A DNA stretch of 64,000 nucleotides from an uncultured Prevotellaceae bacterium (GTDB taxonomy: Bacteria > Bacteroidota > Bacteroidia > Bacteroidales > Bacteroidaceae), in the NCBI GenBank assembly GCA_902763615.1, contig CACWSX010000019.1:29061-93060 (forward strand), in the 5' to 3' direction. Below, in pieces: positions 34,101 to 42,535 of this stretch. Each line of letters opens with the position of its first letter. Position 1 is the stretch's first letter. Below the pieces are notes generated by a model. That model was not told the origin of the DNA. It saw only the letters and a program-made list of their open reading frames with translations, and ran no database searches. Position numbers and translations under genes: made by a program.

Positions 34101-35854
34101 TATATCTGATGAAGGAGGACAATACCCACGCTATTGAGGGGCACCTCATGCTCAACGACGAGGAATTCGGCACTCTGAGCGGTAACTATCAGAATAAAGG
34201 TGAAGGACAAATCGATGCCACCTTCAACATGACACGTTTCCCGCTGTCGCTCGTCAACGGTTTCATCGAAGACCAGATTGTTGGTCTCGAAGGTTATGCA
34301 GAAGGTGAATTGGTCATCAAGGGGACCTTGAAACATCCGAAGGTAGATGGCGAACTCTACGTCGAGGATGCTTATCTGTTGAGTGTACCCTATGGTATTC
34401 GCATGCGCTTCGACAACGATCCGGTGCGTATCATCGACTCCCGTCTGCTACTTGAGAACTTCGGACTATATGCCTACAACGAAGAACCTATCAACATGAT
34501 GGGCAACATCGATTTTTCGGATATGGATCGTATCACGATGGATATGCGTATGCGTGCTCGGAACTTACTGCTGATCAATTCAAAACAGGAGGCTAAGAGC
34601 ATCGCCTTTGGCAAGGCCTACGTGAATTTCATGGCACGTATGCAAGGACCATTGGAGCAGTTGAATATGCGAGGCCGACTTGACGTACTCGGTTCTACAG
34701 ATATGACCTACATGCTCCTCGACTCACCCCTCTCGACAGACAACCGTCTCGAAGAGTTGGTGAAATTTACTGATTTCAACGACTCCACTCAGGCCGTTGT
34801 TACCAAGCCCATGCCCACAGGACTAAATGTCGACCTGACCATATCCGTGAGCCAAGGTGCCCATATCGTCTGCGACCTCAACGCTGAACAAACGAACTAC
34901 ATCGACCTCGTGGGGGGTGGCGACCTTCGCATGAAATACAGCTATGAGGGCATCAATCTCACAGGCCGCTATACCTTGAACAGAGGTGAGATGAAATACT
35001 CGCTGCCTGTAATCCCGTTGAAGACCTTCACCATCAAGGACGGCAGTTATGTGGAGTTTACGGGCGATGCGATGAATCCAAAACTGAACATCACTGCCAC
35101 TGAACACACAAAAGCCACAGTTAGCAAAGAGGGAGCCACCCGCGTGGTATCCTTCGAGTGCGGTGTGATTATCACAAAGACACTCAATGACATGGGGCTG
35201 CAATTCATCATCGAGGCTCCTGAGGACAATCTCATCAACGGCGACCTCAACAGCATGACCGCCGAAGAACGCGGGAAAGTGGCTGTGGCCCTTCTTACAA
35301 CAGGCATGTATCTGGCCGATTCCAACACCAGCGGATTCTCGATGAACTCCGCTCTCAGTTCGTTCCTCCAGAGTGAGATCAACAACATCGCAGGTTCTGC
35401 CCTGAAGACCATCGATCTCAGCGTGGGTATCGACAATACCACCAATGCTTCAGGCGCAATACAGACCGACTACTCGTTCAAGTTTGCCAAGCGGTTCTTC
35501 GATAACCGTCTGAAAATCGAACTGGGAGGTGTCGTCTCTTCTGGTGCCAATAATATGCAGGGGCAGAAACAGTCGTTCTTCGACAATGTCACAATGGAGT
35601 ATCGTCTAAACCAGAGCGGCACAATGAATGCTAAACTTTTCTACCAGCAGAATGTATACGATTGGCTCGACGGCTATACCAATATGTATGGTGGCGGTTT
35701 TGTCTGGCGACGGAAGCTCAGCAATTTCTGGGACATTTTCCAATTCTGGAAGAAGGAGCAGCAACCCATGATGCCAAGGTCGCAGCAGCAACTACAGCCT
35801 GGACTGCAGATACAACGCGATAGTATAATAGTTGATTCTTTAGACCACAAATGA
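31145..35854 (+). CDS. tamB: TamB-type translocation/assembly and lipid-transfer protein
   Basis: TamB spans the periplasm from an N-terminal inner-membrane anchor (LKWLGFAALTPILLFFILAALLYL) to the outer membrane. AsmA-like proteins of this kind carry phospholipids along a hydrophobic groove and help outer-membrane protein assembly. The 1569-residue chain is an almost unbroken set of beta-strands. The C-terminal DUF490 region shows GRYTLNRGEMKYSLPVIPLKTFTI and SLGIQ-like blocks such as DLSVGIDN. It starts inside the rluA-family stop and overlaps tamL by 4 bases (ATGA at 35851), so rluA-tamB-tamL are translationally coupled. The length is typical for Bacteroidetes TamB. Confidence 0.9.
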   Translation: MKKALKWLGFAALTPILLFFILAALLYLPPIQNWAAKKVAAIASDKTGMEITVGHVNLEWPMDLGIDDFRMLHPNDSLPNVTDTIADVGHLTADIQLWPLFKKCVVINELSLQKAKLNTNGFISDLRVKGRVQELWLSSKGIDLDKEMVEVNGARLADANLDIQLSDTAAVDTTTSETKWIINADSLSIHQTHLTLHMPGDTLNVDAYMGHTVAKEVNINLGKSIYQASSLRWSDGRLNYNNRFEPNMAGLDYNHIALTDISLGIDSINYTTAGTSFYIHHTSLKEKSGLEISELKGGVRLDSAFNKIQIPTLTLKTPDSDIYAEVDLDFNAFEDQNPGDIKMRLNAQLGKQDLMRFVGDMPANFIRRYPNHPIAIKGSLNGNLQQMEFTGLDINLPTAFHLTANGTAGYLTNLSKLQANLKLNAKTQDIGFVTALLGTKAMSDYRIPNGITLDGTLKSNGTHYITDFFVREGQGAIKLKGNATIPLNAKGEMVPSLMSYDADINIKGLNVHHFMPKDSIYTLSADISAKGRGTDFLSQQTRLTADATLHQLQYGSWNLSNMTAKATIANGRGKASITGQNDLFEGDITADMLITPALSKDKTIEVQLCADLAKADLFQLRVMDSPLSIGLSGDLDIKSNLKDAHYISGLIDNISIQDNKTAYYPTKVGLLLKTNSDTTYARIQSGDFIVKLDAQGGYERVMKELTTLGDSVIAQYEARVIDQPAIKRLLPTMKLHVESKKENPLANFLKTQEIDFKDLLLDLNTSPTTGINGSLHLYSLNYDSTRIDTIHLNLTQKGDRLTYQGQICNNYKNPQFVFNALVDGHIHEHGALAGLRYFDKDGKMGVRIGATAEMESGGIRLKLMPDRPTVGYKEFNLNKDNYIFLGSDKKIKAKVDLIADDKTGLKFYTENQDSTMLQDLTLSCNRIDLGEITSVIPYLPKITGKLNGDYHILQDQNEKFSVVSDMAIQDMTYEGAVIGNFSTELVYLMKEDNTHAIEGHLMLNDEEFGTLSGNYQNKGEGQIDATFNMTRFPLSLVNGFIEDQIVGLEGYAEGELVIKGTLKHPKVDGELYVEDAYLLSVPYGIRMRFDNDPVRIIDSRLLLENFGLYAYNEEPINMMGNIDFSDMDRITMDMRMRARNLLLINSKQEAKSIAFGKAYVNFMARMQGPLEQLNMRGRLDVLGSTDMTYMLLDSPLSTDNRLEELVKFTDFNDSTQAVVTKPMPTGLNVDLTISVSQGAHIVCDLNAEQTNYIDLVGGGDLRMKYSYEGINLTGRYTLNRGEMKYSLPVIPLKTFTIKDGSYVEFTGDAMNPKLNITATEHTKATVSKEGATRVVSFECGVIITKTLNDMGLQFIIEAPEDNLINGDLNSMTAEERGKVAVALLTTGMYLADSNTSGFSMNSALSSFLQSEINNIAGSALKTIDLSVGIDNTTNASGAIQTDYSFKFAKRFFDNRLKIELGGVVSSGANNMQGQKQSFFDNVTMEYRLNQSGTMNAKLFYQQNVYDWLDGYTNMYGGGFVWRRKLSNFWDIFQFWKKEQQPMMPRSQQQLQPGLQIQRDSIIVDSLDHK

Positions 35855-38337
35855 AACAGATGACACAGATTATTATAGGATTAAGCCGTTGCAAGCGGCA
35901 GATGACACAGATGGTTTCATTGGCCTTCTATATTCTCCTGCTATCATCCTGTTCCCTTACAAAGAACATCCCAGACGATGACCAACTCTTCCGAGGATTG
36001 AAAGAAATTGTCTATATTGACGAACTGAGCAACAAGCAGCCTGAAGATAAGGTCCGTGAAAGCCAAGAGAGCACTATGAAAGAAGAGGTAGAGGCCGCTC
36101 TCGCTACCATACCCAATGGTTCGCTCTTCTTCAGCAGCTATTATGCTGCCCCGTGGTCGTGGCGTCTCTGGGTCTATAATACCTACGCCTCGAAAAACTC
36201 TAAATTTGCCAAATGGATGACCAAATCTTTTGGTAAACCCCCTGTGCTGATGAGTCAGGTAAATCCAGCCCTCCGTGCCTCTGTGGCCACGTCCGTGCTC
36301 CGTAACTACGGTTATTTACGCGGTAATGTCAATTACGAGCCTGTACCCATGAAGAATCCCAAGAAGAGTAAAATCCGCTATACCGTCAGGCTTGACTCTT
36401 TATTTACCGTCGACTCCTTAGCCTATATCGGTTTTACTGATTCCCTACAACAACTCATCGACTCAACCCGTCAGGAAACACTCATCCCTAATGATAGTCC
36501 TTTCAGCGTTTCATCGCTTGATGGTGAGCGAAACCGTATCAGTTCGCTTTTCCGCAACAATGGCTACTATTATTTCACCCCAAGCTATACCACTTATTTC
36601 GCAGACACCATCGCCGTACCCAACAAGACGCAGCTGCGTCTGCAAATGGTCGACGGTCTAGGAGAAGAAGTATTGAAAAAATGGTATATCGGTCATATTG
36701 ACGTGCAGTTCCGAAAAGCAGCACGCGAGATACTTTCCGACTCCATCCAGCGTCGGCATCTCACCATCCATTATAACGGCAAAAGCTCACCCATCCGTCC
36801 GCGCACCATATTGAAAGACCTCACGCTCCGTCCGCGTCAGGCGTTCAGTCAAGAGAAATACCAGGAGTCGGCGAGTAAGATTAATGCTACAGGTGTGTTC
36901 AGCAGCACTGACTTCGTCTTCACACCGCGTACTGGTACTGACACCCTCGACCTCACTCTGAACTGCGTATTTGACAAACCCTACGATTTTTACTTCGGTG
37001 CCGATATCAACGGGCGTACCATCGGCCGTTGGGGTCCTGAGGTAAAGATCGGTTTCACCAAGCGCAACGCCTTCAAGGGTGGCGAGTTACTCGACATCAA
37101 CCTGCACGGTTCGAATGAGTGGCAGAGTGGAGCCTCCTCCGACATGAACACCTTCCAATACGGTGCCGATATATCGCTCGAATTCCCACGTATTATCGCC
37201 CCCTTCTACAACAGCGAAAAGGTACGTCGTGATAAAAATGGGCGACCCAAGCCCCGGCGTTTCTTTACTACGCCTACCACCTATGCCAAGATCTCCACCG
37301 ACGTGATACGACGACCGGAATATTATAAGATGCACGTCGTCTCTGGCGAATGGACCTATCGCTGGCAGACGTCTCCTAATAGCCGTCATGAGTTCTCACC
37401 CATCACTCTCAGTTATCAGTATTTGAATAGTACTACCGACAAATTCGAAGAACTGAAAGACAGCATTCTCTATCTGGAGGCCGTCATGGGCGACAAGTTC
37501 ATCCCCAAGATGCGCTATACCTACACCTACACCAGTCCCTCCAGCTACCGTAATCCCATCCGATGGGAAACGACCCTCGAAGAAGCAGGTAATGCCGTCT
37601 CGCTTTGGCATCGTCTTGGCGGACACAGCTTTGACGAGAAAGACAAGACGCTGTTCAAGAACCCATATTCACAATTCCTGCGTCTGGAAACCGATTTCAC
37701 CAAGACATGGAGTCTGGGCACCTCATCAAGCCTTGTGGGACATATCAATGCAGGCATCATTTACAGCTATGGCAACAGCCGCGAGTCCCCCTTCAGCGAG
37801 ATGTTCTATGCAGGAGGCGCAAACAGCATCCGTGCTTTCCCCGTCCGTGAGGTCGGTCCTGGCGAATTCACTTCGATCGTTGGACGTGACCGCCAATTCT
37901 CCTATCTAACACGCAACGGCGACCTGAAATTGGTTGCTAATCTCGAATATCGCATGCCACTTTTCGGAAACCTCAATGGTGCTGCCTTCATCGATATCGG
38001 CAACACATGGCGCTTGAAGGATATCTATCTCGGAGACAGGGAATTATTTGAACAAATAGGAGGCATAGAAGGAGATTACATTTTGACATTATACGACTTC
38101 CTACAAAATTATTATGAGATGATGAAATTCAAGCCTTCGCGCTTCTTCAACGACATCGCCATCGGCACTGGCATCGGTCTGCGCTATGATTTGGGGTTCC
38201 TCGTCATCCGCGTTGACTGGGGCTTTGCTTTACACAATCCAGAGCTCGACCTCTCCGGTGACCGCAACGGCTATTTCAATTCTGGCTCTTTCAAAGATAT
38301 GCAGACCCTCCACTTTGCCATCGGCTATCCCTTCTAA
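35851..38337 (+). CDS. tamL: TamL, BamA/TamA-family outer-membrane lipoprotein
   Basis: TamL is the Bacteroidetes counterpart of TamA: an Omp85 barrel with POTRA domains, made as a lipoprotein. The lipobox LLLSSC places the lipidated Cys near residue 34 from the first ATG. Starting at the Met of MVSLAFYILLLSSC (35911) would give a shorter signal with no basic residues, so the first start is kept. POTRA-like segments are followed by a C-terminal 16-strand barrel with the Omp85 loop motif region FYAGGANSIRAFPVREVGPGEF and a final aromatic residue (AIGYPF). It overlaps tamB by 4 bases and works with it. A direct repeat CAGATGACACAGAT occurs twice in the first 60 bases of the gene. Confidence 0.9.
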   Translation: MKQMTQIIIGLSRCKRQMTQMVSLAFYILLLSSCSLTKNIPDDDQLFRGLKEIVYIDELSNKQPEDKVRESQESTMKEEVEAALATIPNGSLFFSSYYAAPWSWRLWVYNTYASKNSKFAKWMTKSFGKPPVLMSQVNPALRASVATSVLRNYGYLRGNVNYEPVPMKNPKKSKIRYTVRLDSLFTVDSLAYIGFTDSLQQLIDSTRQETLIPNDSPFSVSSLDGERNRISSLFRNNGYYYFTPSYTTYFADTIAVPNKTQLRLQMVDGLGEEVLKKWYIGHIDVQFRKAAREILSDSIQRRHLTIHYNGKSSPIRPRTILKDLTLRPRQAFSQEKYQESASKINATGVFSSTDFVFTPRTGTDTLDLTLNCVFDKPYDFYFGADINGRTIGRWGPEVKIGFTKRNAFKGGELLDINLHGSNEWQSGASSDMNTFQYGADISLEFPRIIAPFYNSEKVRRDKNGRPKPRRFFTTPTTYAKISTDVIRRPEYYKMHVVSGEWTYRWQTSPNSRHEFSPITLSYQYLNSTTDKFEELKDSILYLEAVMGDKFIPKMRYTYTYTSPSSYRNPIRWETTLEEAGNAVSLWHRLGGHSFDEKDKTLFKNPYSQFLRLETDFTKTWSLGTSSSLVGHINAGIIYSYGNSRESPFSEMFYAGGANSIRAFPVREVGPGEFTSIVGRDRQFSYLTRNGDLKLVANLEYRMPLFGNLNGAAFIDIGNTWRLKDIYLGDRELFEQIGGIEGDYILTLYDFLQNYYEMMKFKPSRFFNDIAIGTGIGLRYDLGFLVIRVDWGFALHNPELDLSGDRNGYFNSGSFKDMQTLHFAIGYPF

Positions 38338-38399
38338 TTTTAGACAAAAGAACAAAAGAAACATAAAAAACTCATGTCCTTATGTCCTTTTGTCTAAAA
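38338..38399. repeat. Inverted repeat TTTTAGACAAAAG / CTTTTGTCTAAAA
   Basis: Perfect 13-base arms (38338-38350, 38387-38399) surround a 36-base loop that holds AACAAAAG and ATGTCCTTATGTCC units. It lies between tamL and the nucleotidyltransferase gene and could end tamL mRNA, but has no T run. Confidence 0.8.
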
Positions 38400-38406
38400 A
38401 AAAATG

Positions 38407-38414
38407 TATCTTTG
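38407..38414 (+). promoter_or_regulatory. -7 promoter element for the nucleotidyltransferase operon
   Basis: TATCTTTG then CAG, 35 bases before the ATG at 38449. No TTTG is present at the usual -33 distance. Confidence 0.55.
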
Positions 38415-38448
38415 CAGCCAAATAAGTAAATAATCAAAATAATCGAAT

Positions 38449-39390
38449 ATGAAACCGACTCTTTTTCTGCTTGCAGCAGGTATGGGAAGCCGCTACGGAG
38501 GCTTGAAACAACTCGATGGTCTGGGTCCCAATGGTGAGACCATCATGGACTACAGTATTTATGACGCTATACAGGCCGGATTCGGCAAGATTGTATGGGT
38601 CATCCGTAAAGACTTCGAAGAACAATTCCGTACACAGATTCTTTCCAAATATGAGGGACATATCCCCTGCGAACTCTGTTTCCAAGGTCTTGATGCCCTA
38701 CCCGAAGGTTTTTCCGTACCAGATGGTCGTCAGAAACCTTGGGGCACCAACCACGCTGTACTCATGGGTAAGGGCGTAATCAAGGAGCCCTTCTGCGTCA
38801 TCAACTGCGACGACTTTTACAACCGCGATGCTTTCATGGTCATTGGCAAGTTCCTCAGCAATCTGCCCGAGGGAGCAAGGAACCAGTATGCAATGGTAGG
38901 ATTCCGCGTAGGTAACACGCTGTCTGAGAATGGCACCGTGGCTCGTGGCATCTGCTCGAAGGATGCACAGGACCACCTCACCACCGTTGTGGAACGCACC
39001 GAGATTGTGCGTTGCGCTGCAGATGGCAGCAATGCCGGTGCTGCCAGCGAGCCAATCCGCTACAAGGACGAGCAGGGCCAATGGGTTGTTGTCGACGACA
39101 ACACCCCCGTTTCTATGAATATGTGGGGCTTTACACCCGACTACTTCGAGCACTCGGAGACCTACTTCAAAGAATTCCTCAGTGACCCGAAGAATATGGA
39201 GAACCTCAAGGCAGAATTCTTTATCCCCCTGATGGTCAACAAGCTCATCGTTGAGAAGACTGCAACTGTGGAAGTGCTCGACACTACTTCGAAATGGTTT
39301 GGTGTCACTTATGCCGCCGACCGCGAAGGCACGGTAGCCCGCATTCAGCAGCTCATCGACGAGGGTATCTATCCGAACAAACTGTTCTAA
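38449..39390 (+). CDS. Sugar-phosphate nucleotidyltransferase family protein
   Basis: The N-terminus LFLLAAGMGSRYGGLKQLDGLGPNGETIMDYSIY is the nucleotide-binding signature of the NTP-transferase family (G-x-G-S-R and K-Q-L). A metal-binding CVINCDDFY follows near residue 118. Such enzymes make NDP-sugars from sugar-1-phosphates; which sugar is not readable. The 313-residue length fits the Bacteroidales clade in which this gene stands beside the DHH phosphoesterase. Its stop is immediately followed by the next gene's ATG (TAAATG), so the two are co-translated. It leads the operon that ends with glmM, consistent with a role in cell-envelope sugar precursors. Confidence 0.8.
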   Translation: MKPTLFLLAAGMGSRYGGLKQLDGLGPNGETIMDYSIYDAIQAGFGKIVWVIRKDFEEQFRTQILSKYEGHIPCELCFQGLDALPEGFSVPDGRQKPWGTNHAVLMGKGVIKEPFCVINCDDFYNRDAFMVIGKFLSNLPEGARNQYAMVGFRVGNTLSENGTVARGICSKDAQDHLTTVVERTEIVRCAADGSNAGAASEPIRYKDEQGQWVVVDDNTPVSMNMWGFTPDYFEHSETYFKEFLSDPKNMENLKAEFFIPLMVNKLIVEKTATVEVLDTTSKWFGVTYAADREGTVARIQQLIDEGIYPNKLF

Positions 39391-40428
39391 ATGAATATCG
39401 ACATCCTCACGCCTGAAGAGTGTAGCCGGCTCAGGACATTGATTGAAACTAGCCAGAACATTGTCGTCACCTGCCATCGCAGTCCAGACGGCGATGCTAT
39501 CGGTTCCAGTCTTGCATGGGCAGAGTTTCTCCGTTCCATGGGCAAAGAACCAATAGTCATTGTGCCCGATCAGTTTCCAGACTTCCTCCACTGGCTCCCC
39601 AACACAGAAAAGATTATCCGTTACGACAAGCATCGCGAGCGTTGTGATCTGCATCTGCAAATCGCCGACCTCGTGTTCTGTCTTGATTTCAATACACCAA
39701 GCCGTGTCGACGAGATGGAGCCAGCCTTGCTTAGGACTCCAGGTGTCATCGTACTCATCGACCATCATCTCAACCCTGACGTGCCTGCTGAGCTTATCAT
39801 CTCCCATCCCGAGGCTTGCAGCACCAGTGAACTAGTGTTCCGCATTGTGTGGCAACTCGGTCTGTTTGAAAGTCAAAGTAAGCATTTCGCCATACCTGTC
39901 TATTGCGGTATGATGACTGATACGGGTGGCTTTACTTTCGCCTCTACACGTCCAGAGATTTATTTCATCATCTCCCAGCTGCTCACCAAGCGCATCGACA
40001 AGGACCGCATCTATCGTAATGTTTACCACAATTATTCCGAGAACCGCCTTCGACTGATGGGCTTTGTGATGTATGAGAAGTTAGTCTATCTGCCCGATTA
40101 CCACGCCTCGTTCTATACCATCTCCAAAGATGAGCAGAAGCGTTTCAACTTTATCAAAGGCGATGCTGAGGGACTTGTCAACATCCCCCAACAGATTAAA
40201 GGTTTGAAACTTTCTGTGTCATTGCGCGAGGATACCGAAAAGGACAATGTCATCTGGGTAAGTTTGCGTTCTGTCGATGATTTCCCCTGCAACGAAATGG
40301 CCGCGCAGTTCTATAATGGCGGTGGCCATCTGAATGCCTCAGGCGGACGCCTGGAATGTACCCTCGACGAGGCTGTCGATATTACCCACAAGGCTATTGA
40401 AGCCTTCGCAGAAAAATTGAAACAGTAA
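39391..40428 (+). CDS. nrnA: DHH-family phosphoesterase NrnA (oligoribonuclease/pAp phosphatase)
   Basis: NrnA removes nucleotides from 2-5 nt RNA oligomers and dephosphorylates pAp. The DHH domain shows CHRSPDGDAIGSSLAW, CLDFNTPSR with the metal Asp, and the name-giving DHHLNPD. The DHHA1 domain ends with GGGGHLNASGG-type sequence (NGGGHLNASGGRL), which binds the substrate. The protein has 345 residues, as usual. It starts directly after the nucleotidyltransferase stop and is followed by the DUF4827 lipoprotein 12 bases later. Confidence 0.92.
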   Translation: MNIDILTPEECSRLRTLIETSQNIVVTCHRSPDGDAIGSSLAWAEFLRSMGKEPIVIVPDQFPDFLHWLPNTEKIIRYDKHRERCDLHLQIADLVFCLDFNTPSRVDEMEPALLRTPGVIVLIDHHLNPDVPAELIISHPEACSTSELVFRIVWQLGLFESQSKHFAIPVYCGMMTDTGGFTFASTRPEIYFIISQLLTKRIDKDRIYRNVYHNYSENRLRLMGFVMYEKLVYLPDYHASFYTISKDEQKRFNFIKGDAEGLVNIPQQIKGLKLSVSLREDTEKDNVIWVSLRSVDDFPCNEMAAQFYNGGGHLNASGGRLECTLDEAVDITHKAIEAFAEKLKQ

Positions 40429-40440
40429 ATAAATAGTGAT

Positions 40441-41067
40441 ATGAAGAAACTATTATTGATATGCATAGCTGCCATAGCCGTTCTCGCCAGTTGTAACGAC
40501 TATGAGACCTATGGTGACAAAAAGGAGAAGGAGCGCAATGCCATCTCCAAGTTTGTGTCCGATTATAGTATTATCGTGATCGACGAAGACCAATTCTTAC
40601 TTCAGGGCGCTACCACAGATACCGCCCGTAACGAGTTCGTCAAACTCAACAAGAGTGGCGTCTACATGCAGATTGTCCGCCCCGGCTGTGGCGAGAAACT
40701 GAAGGATGGCGAGACAGCCAACCTCTGTTGCCGTTTCAGGGAGTTTAACATCGAAGCCGACACAGCAACGCTCCGCAACAACGTCGATGTCTACTCTGCA
40801 ACCGTCGATATCATGCGCGTCACCAATACCAGCGGCACCTTCTCTGGCTCCTTTACCCAGGGCATTATGATCTCTGCCTATGGTACAGCTTCTGTCCCGG
40901 CAGGCTGGCTTGCGCCCCTACCCTATATCAAGGTAGGCCGTCCCAAGAGCCTTACTGACGAAAAGGCCAAGGTGCGTCTCATCGTGCCTCACAGTCAGGG
41001 ACATACCATCGCCGCACAAGACGTGCTGCCCTATTATTACGAGATCACCTACGAAAAAGAAGCATAA
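40441..41067 (+). CDS. DUF4827 lipoprotein
   Basis: The 208-residue protein begins with a lipoprotein signal (MKKLLLICIAAIAVLASC) with Cys18 as the lipidation site. The body (DYSIIVIDEDQFL, GVYMQIVRPGCGEKL, LPYIKVGRPKSLTDEKAKVR) matches the Bacteroidales DUF4827 family, which is thought to have a peptidyl-prolyl isomerase (FKBP)-like fold near its end (VPHSQGH...DVLPYYYEITYEK). Its activity is not known. It lies in the nrnA-DUF4827-glmM operon, so a role in envelope assembly is plausible. Confidence 0.8.
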   Translation: MKKLLLICIAAIAVLASCNDYETYGDKKEKERNAISKFVSDYSIIVIDEDQFLLQGATTDTARNEFVKLNKSGVYMQIVRPGCGEKLKDGETANLCCRFREFNIEADTATLRNNVDVYSATVDIMRVTNTSGTFSGSFTQGIMISAYGTASVPAGWLAPLPYIKVGRPKSLTDEKAKVRLIVPHSQGHTIAAQDVLPYYYEITYEKEA

Positions 41068-41094
41068 CGGTTTTTTATATATAAATATCAGACA

Positions 41095-42483
41095 ATGACA
41101 CTTATCAAATCTATTTCCGGCATCCGCGGCACAATCGGCGGACGAACCGGCGATACCCTCAATCCCTTAGACATCGTGAAGTTCACCACTGCTTACGCCA
41201 CCTTTATGGCGCGCAAGACCGGTCATAGCGGTAAAATCGTCGTAGGTCGCGACGGTCGTATCTCCGGTGAAATGGTGAAGAATGTAGTCTGCGGCACCCT
41301 TATGGGCTGCGGCTGCGACGTTATTAATATCGGCTACGCCACCACCCCCACCACCGAATTGGCAGTCCGTATGAGCGGTGCCGACGGCGGCATCATCATC
41401 ACCGCCTCGCATAATCCCCGTCAGTGGAACGCCCTGAAGCTGCTCAACGGCGAAGGAGAATTCCTCACTGCTTCCGATGGTGCCGAGGTGCTCGATATCG
41501 CTGCCCGCGAAGATTTCAACTATGCTGAGGTCGACCAGTTAGGTCAATACACAGAAGATTTCTCTTTCGACCTGCGCCATATCGACAGCGTGCTCCAGCT
41601 GAAGCTCGCCGACCTCGAGGCCATCAAGAACCGCAAGTTCCGCGTCTGCGTGGATACTATCAATAGCGTAGGCGGCATCATCCTGCCCAAACTCTTCGAG
41701 GCCCTCGGTGTGGACTATCTGATACTCAATGGCGCCTGCACTGGCGACTTCGCCCATAACCCAGAGCCTTTAGAGAAAAACCTGCATGGCATTATGGACA
41801 AGATGCGTCAGGGCGGATTCGACCTGGGAATCGTCGTCGACCCCGACGTCGACCGTCTGGCCTTCATCTGCGAAGACGGCACCATGTTCGGCGAGGAGTA
41901 TACACTGGTGTCAGTGGCCGACTACGTACTCAGCCACACACCAGGCAATACCGTATCTAACCTCAGTTCTACCCGGGCTCTGCGTGATGTCACCGAGAAA
42001 CACGGCGGCAAGTATGCAGCCGCGGCAGTAGGCGAAGTAAATGTCACCACCAAGATGAAAGAGGTGAATGCTGTCATCGGCGGCGAAGGCAATGGTGGCG
42101 TCATCTATCCCGAGAGCCACTACGGCCGCGACGCCCTCGTAGGCATCGTGCTTTTCCTGTCAAGTCTGGCACAGAAGGGTTGTACCGCCAGCCAACTGCG
42201 CAGCACCTTCCCCAACTATCATATTGCGAAGAACCGCATCGACCTCACACCTGAGACGGATGTCGACGCCATCCTTGTCAAGGTCAAGGAGATGTTTGCC
42301 AAGGACAGCAGCGCCAAGGTCAACGATATCGATGGCATAAAGATCGACTTTGCCGACCGCTGGGTTCACCTGCGTAAATCAAACACCGAGCCCATCATCC
42401 GCGTCTATAGCGAGGCGCCAACGATGGACATGGCCGACGAACTCGGCAAGAAACTTATGCAAGTGGTCTACGACATGCAATAA
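41095..42483 (+). CDS. glmM: Phosphoglucosamine mutase
   Basis: GlmM interconverts glucosamine-6-phosphate and glucosamine-1-phosphate on the way to UDP-GlcNAc for peptidoglycan and lipid A. The phosphoserine loop is TASHNPRQWNALK with Ser105. The metal loop is DPDVDRLAFI, the sugar loop GGEGNGGVI, and the phosphate-binding C-terminal loop RKSNTEPIIRVYSEA. The 462-residue length fits the Bacteroidetes GlmM group; a phosphomannomutase activity cannot be excluded by motif alone. It ends its operon at the shared terminator 42486-42515. Confidence 0.88.
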   Translation: MTLIKSISGIRGTIGGRTGDTLNPLDIVKFTTAYATFMARKTGHSGKIVVGRDGRISGEMVKNVVCGTLMGCGCDVINIGYATTPTTELAVRMSGADGGIIITASHNPRQWNALKLLNGEGEFLTASDGAEVLDIAAREDFNYAEVDQLGQYTEDFSFDLRHIDSVLQLKLADLEAIKNRKFRVCVDTINSVGGIILPKLFEALGVDYLILNGACTGDFAHNPEPLEKNLHGIMDKMRQGGFDLGIVVDPDVDRLAFICEDGTMFGEEYTLVSVADYVLSHTPGNTVSNLSSTRALRDVTEKHGGKYAAAAVGEVNVTTKMKEVNAVIGGEGNGGVIYPESHYGRDALVGIVLFLSSLAQKGCTASQLRSTFPNYHIAKNRIDLTPETDVDAILVKVKEMFAKDSSAKVNDIDGIKIDFADRWVHLRKSNTEPIIRVYSEAPTMDMADELGKKLMQVVYDMQ

Positions 42484-42485
42484 AC

Positions 42486-42515
42486 GAAAAAGCCCGCTAA
42501 TCGGCGGGCTTTTTC
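42486..42515. terminator. Bidirectional terminator between glmM and the SulP gene
   Basis: GAAAAAGCCCGC and GCGGGCTTTTTC arms with a 6-base loop give T runs in both directions, serving the two convergent genes. Confidence 0.9.
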
Positions 42516-42535
42516 ATTTATAAAGGCATCTTTAT

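Noticed and set aside
38698-39807. Open frame of 369 codons antisense to the nucleotidyltransferase and nrnA
   Set aside because: Both sense genes are clear family members; the antisense frame is a by-product of codon use.
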